From: Halolamina pelagica
GTDB lineage: Archaea; Halobacteriota; Halobacteria; Halobacteriales; Haloferacaceae
Direction: 5' to 3'
DNA length: 47,428 bases
Assembly (NCBI RefSeq): GCF_900115675.1
Contig: NZ_FOXI01000017.1
Location: 1 to 47,428, forward strand
The position numbers and the translations under genes were made by a program. The notes under the pieces are model-generated. The model saw only the letters and a list, made by a program, of their open reading frames with translations. It had not been told where the DNA came from and ran no database searches. The first letter of the stretch is position 1; each line of letters begins with the position of its first letter. Shown in pieces: positions 1 to 7,922 of the stretch.

Positions 1-456
<456 letters not shown>

Positions 457-460
457 GTGT

Positions 461-506
461 ACGTGCATCTGCACGTGGGTGGCGGGTCGGATCACAGTAC
501 GTGATC
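461..506 (-). other. 16S leader inverted repeats, likely part of the pre-rRNA processing stem
   Basis: Just upstream of the mature 16S 5' end are two short perfect inverted repeats: ACGTGCA-TC-TGCACGT (461-476) and GATCAC-AGTAC-GTGATC (490-506). In archaea the 16S leader pairs with sequence 3' of 16S to form a long processing helix cut at a bulge-helix-bulge motif. The partner strand lies outside the window, so these may instead be local hairpins. Confidence 0.4.
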
Positions 507-639
507 GTTACCATCTGGTCTTGCGTATCGGTTACCGTTCGCTGCCCGCCGGCCGAACCGGGGGACACCGAACTACCAAGGCTCGCATCAGAAGCCGTCC
601 TGTGGCGGACCACGGGGGCGGCGTCCTCATCTTTCTTCG

Positions 640-775
640 GACCCGAATGTTTCGCCCGACCGGGCATAAACCCATCGGAAGCGATCCGGGCCCACGCACC
701 GTCCCGAGTCGCCCCGGGCCGCGGCGCGTTCTTCGCATTCCATTTGATGGGTGTGTACTACTTAACCCTGATGTT
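640..775 (-). promoter_or_regulatory. rRNA operon promoter region with two TATA-like boxes
   Basis: On the minus strand, GGGTTAAGTAG (758-768) and GGGTTTATGCCC (662-673) look like haloarchaeal TATA boxes driving the rRNA operon. They lie about 300 and 210 bp before the 16S gene. A CGAAACAT element precedes the first box, and a similar one recurs just downstream of the second. Tandem rRNA promoters are usual in haloarchaea. Start sites are inferred. Confidence 0.55.
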
Positions 776-856
776 TCGATACCGTACTGAGTCGCGTTGT
801 CGTGCGGTTTTCGTTCACACTGTCGACGCTTCGACAGCTCGACGCCGCGGAAACAG

Positions 857-880
857 TATATAAGGGAACTCTTTATAAGG
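857..880 (+). promoter_or_regulatory. Two tandem TATA boxes of tbp
   Basis: TATATAAGG (857-865) and TTTATAAGG (872-880) lie 42-50 and 27-35 bp before the tbp ATG. The second is correctly placed for a leaderless transcript. The first would start transcription about 15 nt earlier. Confidence 0.6.
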
Positions 881-906
881 ACTGGGTGAGCATTAAAGGC
901 TGAACG

Positions 907-1467
907 ATGAGTTCGCCGGCAGACTCAATCGAGATCCAGAACGTGGTGGCATCGACGGGCATCGGGCAGGAGCTCGACCTCGAAGCGTTGGCCGAAGACC
1001 TCCCCGGTGCCGACTTCAACCCGGACAACTTTCCCGGTCTCGTCTACCGGACCCAGAGTCCGAAGGCGGCCGCACTGATCTTCCGGTCGGGGAAGATCGT
1101 CTGCACGGGCGCGAAGAGCATCGACGACGTCCACGAGGCGCTGGGCATCATCTTCGAGAAGCTCCGAGACCTCACCATCCCGGTCGAGGACGACCCCGAG
1201 ATCACCGTCCAGAACATCGTCTCGAGCGCGGACCTGGGGCACAACCTCAACCTCAACGCGCTCGCGATCGGCCTCGGGCTCGAGGACGTGGAGTACGAGC
1301 CCGAGCAGTTCCCGGGGCTCGTCTACCGCATGGACGAGCCCGACGTGGTGATCCTCCTGTTCGGCTCCGGGAAGATCGTCATCACGGGGGGGAAACGCAC
1401 CGAGGACGCCCAGGAGGCCGTCGAGCAGATCGTCGAGCGGATCGAGGGGCTCGGCCTCCTCAGCTGA
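907..1467 (+). CDS. tbp: TATA-box binding protein (TBP)
   Basis: This is the general transcription initiation factor that binds the TATA box and recruits TFB and RNA polymerase. The 186-aa protein shows the two-fold TBP repeat: FPGLVYR at 42-48 and 135-141, and SGKIVCTG at 61-68 matched by SGKIVITG at 154-161. These are the saddle strands and stirrup regions that insert Phe residues into DNA. Length is typical for archaeal TBP. ATG at 907 lies about 27 bp after a TATA box and leaves no room for a leader, so the start is firm. It is transcribed away from the rRNA operon and shares a 450-bp control region with it. Haloarchaea often have several TBPs, and I cannot tell whether this is the main one. 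Confidence 0.97.
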   Translation: MSSPADSIEIQNVVASTGIGQELDLEALAEDLPGADFNPDNFPGLVYRTQSPKAAALIFRSGKIVCTGAKSIDDVHEALGIIFEKLRDLTIPVEDDPEITVQNIVSSADLGHNLNLNALAIGLGLEDVEYEPEQFPGLVYRMDEPDVVILLFGSGKIVITGGKRTEDAQEAVEQIVERIEGLGLLS

Positions 1468-1551
1468 ACCGTCGAGCACGCTTCTTCCGACCCGTTTTTC
1501 GCCGTGGCACCGGCACAAGAGGCATAACCCTCGGGCGCAAACGCGCCGATA

Positions 1552-2163
1552 GTGGCATCCCGTGACCACGGCCCGGACGGCCGGGGCGCCCCGGGCCCAG
1601 ACACGCAGCACCGCACGGCCGACCAGGCGACGACCCCCGAGGCGGCCCGGCGGCGACCCGAGGATCCGCCCATCCGGAACCCGGGTCAGTACTCGCTGAC
1701 TGACCACGTCCGCGAGCGACTCGCTCAGGGTGGGCGCTACGTCACCCTCGACGGCATCGACGCCGCCATCCGCGAGGGCCAACTCCGCTGGAACACCAGC
1801 GACGGCTGGCGGTTCGCCCGCGTCGAGGACGGCGTCCGGTTCGTCGTCGTCGTCTGTGACACCGAGACCGCCTCCCCGGTCGTCGTCACCGCCTGGACGG
1901 AGATCCACGACATCGGCGCCGCCGAGGCCTCCGACCGCTGGGACCGGACCGACATCGAGACGATCCGCCTCCGCAGCACGCTCTCGGAGCGCTCCGACGA
2001 GCACGTGCCCGAGCACATCCGCCCGCGCGACGTTCCCCGCCCGTTCTACGTCCGCGGCCACCACCTGGTCACCGAGCCCGGCGACGGCCACCTGCGCTGT
2101 GTCGACTGTCACGGTCGCTTCCGCTCGAAGGGCGAACTCGACCGCGCGCGCTGCTCGCGCTGA
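1552..2163 (+). CDS. Conserved haloarchaeal protein with C-terminal zinc finger
   Basis: A 203-aa protein with a disordered, charged N-terminal 45 residues. The central domain (about 46-120) has the pattern HVRERLAQGG...IDAAIREGQL...WRFARVEDGVRF. The C-terminal knuckle has CVDC and a further Cys near the end (RARC). The central part resembles the DUF4258-like layout of a helix followed by a beta-sheet, which I cannot confirm. The start is a GTG at 1552; GCATAACC about 30 bp upstream is a plausible TATA box. It lies 49 bp ahead of the XPB-like helicase, which has its own promoter. Function unknown; a role in nucleic-acid binding is only suggested by the zinc knuckle. Confidence 0.8.
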   Translation: MASRDHGPDGRGAPGPDTQHRTADQATTPEAARRRPEDPPIRNPGQYSLTDHVRERLAQGGRYVTLDGIDAAIREGQLRWNTSDGWRFARVEDGVRFVVVVCDTETASPVVVTAWTEIHDIGAAEASDRWDRTDIETIRLRSTLSERSDEHVPEHIRPRDVPRPFYVRGHHLVTEPGDGHLRCVDCHGRFRSKGELDRARCSR

Positions 2164-2175
2164 CGCGCGCGCAGT

Positions 2176-2189
2176 CACAAGCCGTATTC
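2176..2189 (+). promoter_or_regulatory. Promoter element CACAAGCCGTATTC of the helicase gene
   Basis: This 14-mer begins 37 bp before the ATG at 2213. The identical 14-mer occurs at 21907-21920, 36 bp before another start codon. CGTATTC is a reasonable haloarchaeal TATA equivalent at this distance. Confidence 0.5.
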
Positions 2190-2212
2190 CCGCCGACCGC
2201 CAACCACGCGTA

Positions 2213-4117
2213 ATGACGGATCTCTCGCTCTCTGAGTTCTACGACGCCGTCGAGGCGGAGGGACGGCCGCTGCTCACGGCCGACGAGTTCGCCCGGCGAC
2301 TCGAGGAGTCTCAGGCCGACGCCGACGAGGCGCTCTCCCGGCTCGCGGATCAGGGGCTGCTCGAACGCGTCGACGTGGAGAGCGACCCCGTGGTCTGGTA
2401 CCCGACCGAGTGGGGCGAGCTCGCCTCGCGCGAGCGCGTGGTCGTCTTCCCTGAACGCCGGGAGATCGTCGTCGACCGACCCACCCAGTACACCCAGGCC
2501 CGCCTCTCGCAGTTCGCCCACCTCGTCGACACCACCGGCACCGAGCCCGGCACGCGGGGGTACCTCTACCGCATCCGCCCCGAGGACGTGTGGTCCGCGC
2601 CCTTCGACGGCGTCGCGGACCTGATCCTCACGATGCGGGGCATCTTCCCCCGGCGCTACGAGGGACTGGAGGAGTGGGTCGAGAGCCAGTGGAAACGCGC
2701 CAACCGCTTCCGCCTCTACACCCACGAGGACGGCTACGTCGTGCTCTCGGCGGCGACCGACGACCTCCTCGGCAACGTCGCGATGGAGAAGCTCGACGAG
2801 GACGCGGTCCGTGCGCCCATCTCCGACACGGAGGCGTGGGTCAACGAGGACGCCATCGCCGGCATCAAGCGCGCGCTCTACGAGGCGGGCTACCCCGTCG
2901 TCGACGACCGGGACCTCGAGCGCGGCGACCCCATCGACGCCGACCTCACCACGGAGCTCCGGGAGTACCAGCAGTCCTGGGTCGACAGCTTCCTCGAGAA
3001 GCAGGCCGGCGTCCTCGTCGGTCCGCCCGGGTCCGGCAAGACCGTCGCCGCACTCGGTGCGCTCGCCGAGGTCGGCGGCGAGACGCTGATCCTCGTCCCC
3101 TCCCGTGAACTCGCCGGCCAGTGGCGCCAGGAGATCGAGCGCCACACCACCGTCGACGCCGACCAGGTCGGCGAGTACCACGGCGGCACCAAACAGCTCC
3201 GGCCGATCACCATCGCCACCTACCAGATCGCCGGGATGGACCGCCACCGGAAGCTGTTCGACGAGCGCGAGTGGGGCCTGATAGTCTTCGACGAAGCGCA
3301 CCACGTCCCCGCACCCGTGTTCCGCCAGTCCGCCGCGCTCCAGAGCAAACACCGTCTGGGCCTGACGGCGACCCCGGTCCGCGAGAGCGACGACGAGACC
3401 GACATCTACACCCTGATCGGCCCGCCGCTCGGGACCGACTGGTCGGCGCTGTTCGACGCCGGCTTCGTCGCCGAACCCGAGGTCGAACTCCGCTACCTCC
3501 CGTGGGACGACGAGCTGGCCGAGAACGAGTGGGGAAGCGCCCACGGCCGCGAGCGCCACGTCCTCGCCGGCTCCAACCCCCGGAAGATCGAGGAGACCCG
3601 GAAGCTGCTGGCCGACCACGACGGCAAGGCGCTGGTGTTCGTCGACTACCTCGACCAGGGTGAGGCGATCGCCGAGGAACTCGACGCGGCGTTCGTCTCG
3701 GGGGAGACCCCCCACCACCGGCGCGAGAAGCTGTTCGAGTCGTTCCGCACGGGCGAGCGCGAGGCGCTGGTTGTCTCCCGCGTCGGCGACGAGGGGATCG
3801 ACCTCCCGAACGCCGAACTCGCCGTCGTCGCCTCCGGCCTCGGCGGCTCCCGCCGGCAGGGCGCCCAGCGCGCGGGACGCACGATGCGCCCGGTCGGGCG
3901 CGCGGAGGTGGTCGTGCTCGCGACCCACGGCACCAGAGAGGAGGAGTTCGCCCGCAAGCAGATGCGCCACCTCGCGGAGAAGGGGGTCCGCGTCCACGAG
4001 ACCGTCGTGGGCGACGCCGAGGAGGCGAGCGGGAACGAGGGAGAAGCGATCGACGAGGCGGAAGAAGCGAGCGGCGGCGAGGGGGAACTGACTGACGACG
4101 ACGCGACGCCGGAGTAG
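2213..4117 (+). CDS. rad25: XPB/Rad25-family DNA helicase (superfamily 2)
   Basis: Likely an ATP-dependent DNA translocase of the archaeal XPB family, involved in repair or transcription-linked DNA opening. The protein has 634 aa. Residues 1-240 form an N-terminal region with winged-helix-like and damage-recognition-like parts. The helicase core has GPPGSGKT (270-277), DEAH (360-363), LTATP (384-388) and motif VI QRAGRTMRP (552-560). The stretch LTATPVRES followed by LIGPPLG is laid out like eukaryotic XPB, but the XPB 'RED' triplet reads RES here. The acidic tail (after about 600) is typical of halophiles. The frame stays open upstream, but ATG 2213 has a promoter element 37 bp before it and starts the conserved part. 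The archaeal partner nuclease Bax1 is not adjacent. Confidence 0.9.
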   Translation: MTDLSLSEFYDAVEAEGRPLLTADEFARRLEESQADADEALSRLADQGLLERVDVESDPVVWYPTEWGELASRERVVVFPERREIVVDRPTQYTQARLSQFAHLVDTTGTEPGTRGYLYRIRPEDVWSAPFDGVADLILTMRGIFPRRYEGLEEWVESQWKRANRFRLYTHEDGYVVLSAATDDLLGNVAMEKLDEDAVRAPISDTEAWVNEDAIAGIKRALYEAGYPVVDDRDLERGDPIDADLTTELREYQQSWVDSFLEKQAGVLVGPPGSGKTVAALGALAEVGGETLILVPSRELAGQWRQEIERHTTVDADQVGEYHGGTKQLRPITIATYQIAGMDRHRKLFDEREWGLIVFDEAHHVPAPVFRQSAALQSKHRLGLTATPVRESDDETDIYTLIGPPLGTDWSALFDAGFVAEPEVELRYLPWDDELAENEWGSAHGRERHVLAGSNPRKIEETRKLLADHDGKALVFVDYLDQGEAIAEELDAAFVSGETPHHRREKLFESFRTGEREALVVSRVGDEGIDLPNAELAVVASGLGGSRRQGAQRAGRTMRPVGRAEVVVLATHGTREEEFARKQMRHLAEKGVRVHETVVGDAEEASGNEGEAIDEAEEASGGEGELTDDDATPE

Positions 4118-4186
4118 TCGCCCGACGTGCGGCCGGCGACCCGGCGTATCGGGAGCGTTTAGGCGCCGGCCGCCGGCGACGGACCC

Positions 4187-4948
4187 ATGGACGACGAGCG
4201 ACAGGCGACGTTCGGAACCGACGGCTCGCTGGAGACGGACCGACCCCCGGAGGCCGCGGGGGAGGACGACTTCGGCGAGGAGAAGGACCCGGACGAGACC
4301 GACGGCGGGTTCAGCCGGTACGTCGTCTCCAGCCTGCTCCAGAAGGCGGTGCGGCGGTCCGACGAGGAGGTCGCGGCGTGGGCGGCCTGGGAGCTCGCGC
4401 GCTCGGGGTTCGGCTGGAACCTCTGGGAGCGGCTGAACCTCTACGTCGTCGAGGACCTCCGGGCCGGCCAGGACGTCGCGACCCAGGTCGCGCGCTACGA
4501 GGAACTGGCGACCGAGCGCTGGGAGGCCGACGAGTGGCGCGGCCGCCTCTGTGCCGTGCACGCGGCGCTCGCGTGTGCCCGCGCGCAGTCGTCCCGCGAG
4601 GCCGCCAACGCCGACGAGTACTTCGGCGCCGTCGCGGACCACCGGGCCGAGGCCCGAGAGCGCGGGGAGGAGCCGAGCCACGATTTCCCGGTCGGCGATC
4701 TCGAACCCGAGGGTCGCTTCGACGCCGTCTTCGACGGCCACACGGGCGAGGGCTCGCGCCGCGGCCGCGGGACGGAGTTCTTCAAGACCCACGGCGCCCG
4801 CGTCGGGCCCGAGGGGGAGAGCGACCTGAGCGCCCGCTGGCAGCGACTCGCGATGGTGCTGTCGTCGACGGAGTTCGACGAGGCCGACATCGAGCGCGCG
4901 CTGGAACCGACGGACGCCGACGACCCGTGGGCCGGTCCGGAGTCGTAG
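4187..4948 (+). CDS. Stand-alone protein resembling the C-terminal region of RarA/MgsA
   Basis: A 253-aa acidic protein. After about 45 disordered residues comes SSLLQKAVRRSDEEVAAWAA, followed by RLNLYVVEDL and a helical run with AVHAALACARA. This order resembles the helical C-terminal part of the RarA/MgsA (Mgs1) clamp-loader-like ATPases (KSVRGS..AALYW, ...IASEDVG, ...LACAPKS). No Walker motifs are present, so it would be the tetramerisation/helical domain alone. It starts at ATG 4187, 70 bp after the helicase, and may be co-transcribed with it, which would fit a replication or repair role. The similarity is seen by eye only. It could equally be a haloarchaea-specific protein of unknown function. 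Confidence 0.75.
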   Translation: MDDERQATFGTDGSLETDRPPEAAGEDDFGEEKDPDETDGGFSRYVVSSLLQKAVRRSDEEVAAWAAWELARSGFGWNLWERLNLYVVEDLRAGQDVATQVARYEELATERWEADEWRGRLCAVHAALACARAQSSREAANADEYFGAVADHRAEARERGEEPSHDFPVGDLEPEGRFDAVFDGHTGEGSRRGRGTEFFKTHGARVGPEGESDLSARWQRLAMVLSSTEFDEADIERALEPTDADDPWAGPES

Positions 4949-4992
4949 TCGCAGTGCTGAGGGGTACTCGACTCCGAATCGGCGGGAAAACG

Positions 4993-5017
4993 AGTCCGCC
5001 CTCCCCGATATTGAACG
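4993..5017. repeat. Partial copy of the tRNA-Tyr 3' end (candidate att site)
   Basis: Bases 4993-5009 are identical over 17 nt to 5140-5156, the 3' end of tRNA-Tyr. After one extra base, 5011-5017 match 5157-5163. The copy covers the acceptor 3' strand, the T-stem and the T-loop and is in direct orientation, 147 bp from the gene. This is the pattern left by integrases that recombine at tRNA 3' ends. No integrase lies between the copies. Confidence 0.6.
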
Positions 5018-5038
5018 CGGTCAGACGTTCCGGGCATG

Positions 5039-5053
5039 CGGCGCTTCGCGCCG
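5039..5053. terminator. Short hairpin between the gene at 4187 and tRNA-Tyr
   Basis: CGGCGC-TTC-GCGCCG is a perfect 6-bp stem. It lies downstream of both the plus-strand gene ending at 4948 and the minus-strand tRNA-Tyr, so it could help end either transcript. The rest of 4949-5141 holds only the tRNA-end repeat. Confidence 0.3.
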
Positions 5054-5141
5054 TTCCGGGGCTGCGACTGACCTGCTCAAACGGGTCGGTTGTCCCTCAC
5101 GTTCGATACCGTTCGCTGTCGCTCACGGATGTCGAAGTCAG

Positions 5142-5215
5142 TCCGCCCTCCCCGATTTGAACGGGGGGCAAGCCGATCTACAGTCGGCTGCTCTACCAGT
5201 CTGAGCTAAGGGCGG
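5142..5215 (-). tRNA. tRNA-Tyr (GTA anticodon)
   Basis: Read on the minus strand, the acceptor CCGCCCT/AGGGCGG, D-stem GCTC/GAGC, anticodon stem GCCGA/TCGGC with loop CTGTAGA, and T-arm CCCCG-TTCAAAT-CGGGG fold into a full 74-nt cloverleaf. The anticodon GTA sits at 5179-5181. The C1-G72 pair is the archaeal Tyr identity pair. No intron and no encoded CCA are seen. A TATA-like CCTTAAG lies about 30 bp upstream (5244-5250). Confidence 0.95.
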
Positions 5216-5352
5216 GCACTCGTACGTAGAAGCTGGTTCGGACTTAAGGATTGTCTCTTGGCTCCGCCACGTGGGTCGGTATCGCCCGCCGGCACGCCCC
5301 TCGGATCCCCGGCTTCGAAACCGGTAAACACGCGGAGTGGGGAGCGTTCCCC

Positions 5353-6276
5353 GTGTCACTCGCCGCAATCGAGGAGCGCGTGCCGCCGATGGCCGGCCTC
5401 GCCGTCGCCGTCCTCGCGGTCAGCACCAGCGCGATCCTGATCCGCTGGTCGAGCGCCCCCAGCGTCGTCAAGGCGTTCTACCGCGTGGTGTTCACCACCG
5501 CGCTCCTGCTCCCGTGGGCGCTCGGTCGCTACCGCGGCGAGTTCCGGCAGATGAAGCCCCAGGACCTGGGGATCGCCGGCCTCACCGGCGTCGCGCTCGC
5601 GCTCCACTTCGCCGCGTGGTTCGAGAGCCTGAACCACACCTCCGTCGCCGCCAGCGTCACGCTGGTCCAGACCCAGCCGCTGTTCGTCGCCGTCGGCGCG
5701 TGGGCGCTGCTCGACGAACGCCTGACCCGGCGGATGCTCGCCGGCATCTTCGTCGCGCTGTTCGGCGCCGCCGCGATGTCGCTGGGCGACCCCGCGCTGG
5801 CGCTGCTGGGCCTCGGCGACGCCGAGGCCCTCGCCGGCACGGGGATGCTGGGCAACGCGCTCGCGCTCGTCGGCGCCGTCTGCGCCGCGGCGTACGTCCT
5901 CGCCGGGCGGTCGCTCCGCCAGCGGGTCTCGCTCGTCCCCTACGTCGTCGTGGTGTACGTCGCCTGTGCGGCCGTCCTGCTCGCGATCGCGGTCGCCCAG
6001 AACGCCCCGCTCGTCGACTACCCGCGCCGGGAGTGGCTGCTCTTCCTCGGGATGGCGCTCGGCCCGGGGATCTTCGGCCACACGGTCATCAACTGGGCGC
6101 TGGCCCACGTCGAGTCCGGCGTCGTCTCGGTCAGCCTGCTGGGCGAACCCGTGGGGAGTACCGTGCTCGCGCTGCTGCTGCTCCCGGGCGAGATCCCGAC
6201 GCCGACGACGATCGTCGGCGGCGCCGTCGTACTGCTCGGCATCTACATCACCGCGGCTGCCCGGGACCGTGACTGA
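5353..6276 (+). CDS. EamA/DMT-family membrane transporter
   Basis: A predicted inner-membrane exporter of the drug/metabolite transporter superfamily, about 307 aa. It has two EamA repeats and roughly ten hydrophobic segments, starting with MAGLAVAVLAVSTSAILIRW and ending with IVGGAVVLLGIYITAAA. Typical DMT features include APSVVKAFYRVVFTT after the first helix and SLLGEPVGSTVLALLLLPGE in the second repeat. The frame is open to 5251. I prefer the GTG at 5353 because the conserved protein begins with about ten residues before the first helix; ATG 5389 is the alternative. The gene overlaps the next one by 8 bp, so they are probably co-transcribed. Substrate unknown. Confidence 0.88.
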   Translation: MSLAAIEERVPPMAGLAVAVLAVSTSAILIRWSSAPSVVKAFYRVVFTTALLLPWALGRYRGEFRQMKPQDLGIAGLTGVALALHFAAWFESLNHTSVAASVTLVQTQPLFVAVGAWALLDERLTRRMLAGIFVALFGAAAMSLGDPALALLGLGDAEALAGTGMLGNALALVGAVCAAAYVLAGRSLRQRVSLVPYVVVVYVACAAVLLAIAVAQNAPLVDYPRREWLLFLGMALGPGIFGHTVINWALAHVESGVVSVSLLGEPVGSTVLALLLLPGEIPTPTTIVGGAVVLLGIYITAAARDRD

Positions 6277-6784
6277 CCTGGATAGCGGCGCCGTCGCCGA
6301 CCACCCAATCGACGCCGCCACGGCGCGGCGGTACGTCGCCGGCCAACTCGGACTGTTCCTTCTCACGCTCGCGCACGCACTCCTGACGTGGCCGCTCGCG
6401 GAGACCGCGGCGCTGTTCGTCGGCGGCGCCGTCGTCGCGTTCGCCCTCGAGGCGCCCGCGATCCGGGCCGGGCTGTTCACCCACTCCCTCCGGCCACAGA
6501 TCGTCGGGGTGCCCGTCTCGATCCTACTCGCCTGGCCCGCGGTGGTCTACCTCGCCGTCCGAGCCGCGTCGCTGGTCGTCGACGGTCCGCTCGCGGTCGC
6601 GGGAACGGCGGCGGTGTTGGCGACGCTCGTGGATGCCGTGATCGAGCCACGCGCGGTCGCCGCAGGCGCGTGGGCGTACGCGGACGTGATCCCCGGACCG
6701 CGCCTGTGTGGCGTCCCGTGGTGGAACGCCGCCGGCTGGCTCGTCGTGGTGTTCGTGACGGCGCTGCTGCCGGCGGCGGTCTGA
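6269..6784 (+). CDS. Membrane protein resembling the C-terminal half of CruF (DUF422)
   Basis: A 171-aa membrane protein with four or five hydrophobic segments. The C-terminal stretch LVDAVIEPRAV...GAWAYADV...CGVPWWNAAGW resembles the CruF/DUF422 signature (D....dP.a...G.W.w....yyGVP..N..GW) of the bisanhydrobacterioruberin hydratase family used for C50 carotenoids. It is much shorter than full CruF proteins (about 270 aa), so it is either a distant small relative or a reduced paralogue. The GTG start at 6269 overlaps the EamA gene, implying translational coupling. Whether it has carotenoid activity is unclear. Confidence 0.75.
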   Translation: MTDLDSGAVADHPIDAATARRYVAGQLGLFLLTLAHALLTWPLAETAALFVGGAVVAFALEAPAIRAGLFTHSLRPQIVGVPVSILLAWPAVVYLAVRAASLVVDGPLAVAGTAAVLATLVDAVIEPRAVAAGAWAYADVIPGPRLCGVPWWNAAGWLVVVFVTALLPAAV

Positions 6785-7264
6785 CTACTCCAGAAGCTGC
6801 TTCGTCTGCCGGTGGCGGTAGCGGAACATCGGCTCGAAGCCGACGACGCCCAGCGGCCCCAGCACCTTCCCCAGCCCGCCGAGCGGGAGCTGGTAGACGA
6901 GCCGGTCCTCGACGACGGTCTCGTCGCCGTGGGCGCGGAACCGGTGGGTGTGTCGCCAGCGCGGGAACGGGCCGTCGCGCATCTCGTCGCGGAACCACGC
7001 GACGCCGTCACCCTCCTCCCGGTCGGTGATCACGGAGGTCCAGCGCTGGCGCGGGCCGACGCCGAAGGGACGCATCGCCATGTCGATCTCGCTGCCGGGC
7101 AGCAGCACGTCCGGATCCGGTTCGCCGTCCGGCCCGCGAATCTCCTCCACCTCGAGGTTCATGAACCCGGGCGTGAGCGCCTCCAGCCCGTCGACTCGCG
7201 AGTGGAACGCCCAGACCTCCGACAGCGGCGCGTCGACGCGGGTGCGCCGGGTGTACGTCGGCAT
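6785..7264 (-). CDS. SRPBCC (START-like) ligand-binding protein
   Basis: A 159-aa protein with the polyketide-cyclase/START-like fold. The N-terminal strand is RTRVDAPLSEVWAFHSRVDGLEALTPGF, followed by beta-strands and a C-terminal amphipathic helix ending in RYRHRQTKQLLE. The motif DAPLSEVWAFHS is the usual start of this superfamily, which binds hydrophobic ligands. The gene ends immediately next to the stop codon of the CruF-like gene (convergent, no gap). Function in the cell is not known. Confidence 0.88.
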   Translation of the reverse strand: MPTYTRRTRVDAPLSEVWAFHSRVDGLEALTPGFMNLEVEEIRGPDGEPDPDVLLPGSEIDMAMRPFGVGPRQRWTSVITDREEGDGVAWFRDEMRDGPFPRWRHTHRFRAHGDETVVEDRLVYQLPLGGLGKVLGPLGVVGFEPMFRYRHRQTKQLLE

Positions 7265-7312
7265 ACGTCGGGGATGGATCCGGGCAGGGATAACGCTTCG
7301 GCGCGCCCGCGC

Positions 7313-7597
7313 TCACAGCCTGTCGGTGTCGATATCGACGCCCTCGGGTGTCACGACGAGAAAGCCCCGGAAGTGGGTGAGTGAGCCGCCGCGCTCACGG
7401 ATCTCCCGGGCGAACCCGGCCGCCAGCCGGTTCAGGTCGCCCTCGACGGCGAGGACGAGCACGTCGCCGGACCGGACGGCATCGATCCACTCCGCGGCGT
7501 CGGTCGAGCCGTCTAACACCCCCAGAACCACCTCGCCCGCGGCGTCGTCGTCGAGTTCTTCCTCCGCACGGGTGAGGTCGAGGCCGAAATCGCTCAT
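7313..7597 (-). CDS. Small conserved haloarchaeal protein (DUF5779-like)
   Basis: A 94-aa acidic protein with alternating strands and helices: VVLGVLDGSTDAAEWIDAV, VLVLAVEGDLNRLAAGFAREI and GGSLTHFRGFLVVTPEGVDIDTDRL. I recognise it as the haloarchaeal family I believe is DUF5779; function unknown. ATG 7597 is chosen over the longer frame because the conserved N-terminus MSDFGLDL begins there. It is divergent from the gene at 7690 across a 92-bp gap. Confidence 0.85.
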   Translation of the reverse strand: MSDFGLDLTRAEEELDDDAAGEVVLGVLDGSTDAAEWIDAVRSGDVLVLAVEGDLNRLAAGFAREIRERGGSLTHFRGFLVVTPEGVDIDTDRL

Positions 7598-7689
7598 GGC
7601 CACGGTTGATCGCGAGAGGCTAAAAAAGGAGTCGGGCCGTGGCGGGGCTCGGCCGGTGTACTGAAGCCAGTGGCCGCACAAGATCCGGT

Positions 7690-7902
7690 ATGGCTTGTAA
7701 CCACGATCTCGACGGCGAGTATCTGACCCGAAGCGACGCCGCGATCACGGACATGTACGGCTCGGACGAATCCTTCCGCATCGACGTGGTCGTCCCCTGT
7801 CCGGATTGCGGACAGACGCTCGAGCTGACGATGGTCGAGGAGAGTCGGGAGGAGGTCGACGTCGACTTCCCGCTCGACGACGCCGAGATCGCCAACAGCT
7901 AA
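7690..7902 (+). CDS. Small CPDC-containing protein
   Basis: A 70-aa very acidic protein. CNH near the start (residues 3-5) and CPDC at 37-40 could bind one zinc ion. The flanking hydrophobic strands FRIDVVVPCPDC and QTLELTMVEES suggest a small beta-rich zinc ribbon. The start is ATG 7690. Conserved-looking but unnamed; no function can be assigned. Confidence 0.75.
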   Translation: MACNHDLDGEYLTRSDAAITDMYGSDESFRIDVVVPCPDCGQTLELTMVEESREEVDVDFPLDDAEIANS

Positions 7903-7922
7903 CTCCGGAGTCGGGAGCGCCC

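Noticed and set aside
925..2178. Long minus-strand frame (417 codons) opposite tbp and the zinc-finger gene
   Set aside because: It is antisense to a clear TBP gene and lacks any known motif. Long antisense frames are a normal by-product of high GC3.
2069..4792. Minus-strand frame of 907 codons opposite the helicase
   Set aside because: It mirrors the XPB-like helicase and the next gene. Its composition (Val/Leu/Arg/Gly) is that of a complementary-strand shadow.
5017..5141. A second, degenerate tRNA between the two copies of the tRNA-Tyr end
   Set aside because: Only the 3' arm matches. No anticodon arm or 5' acceptor strand can be folded, so it is not a tRNA pseudogene of full length.
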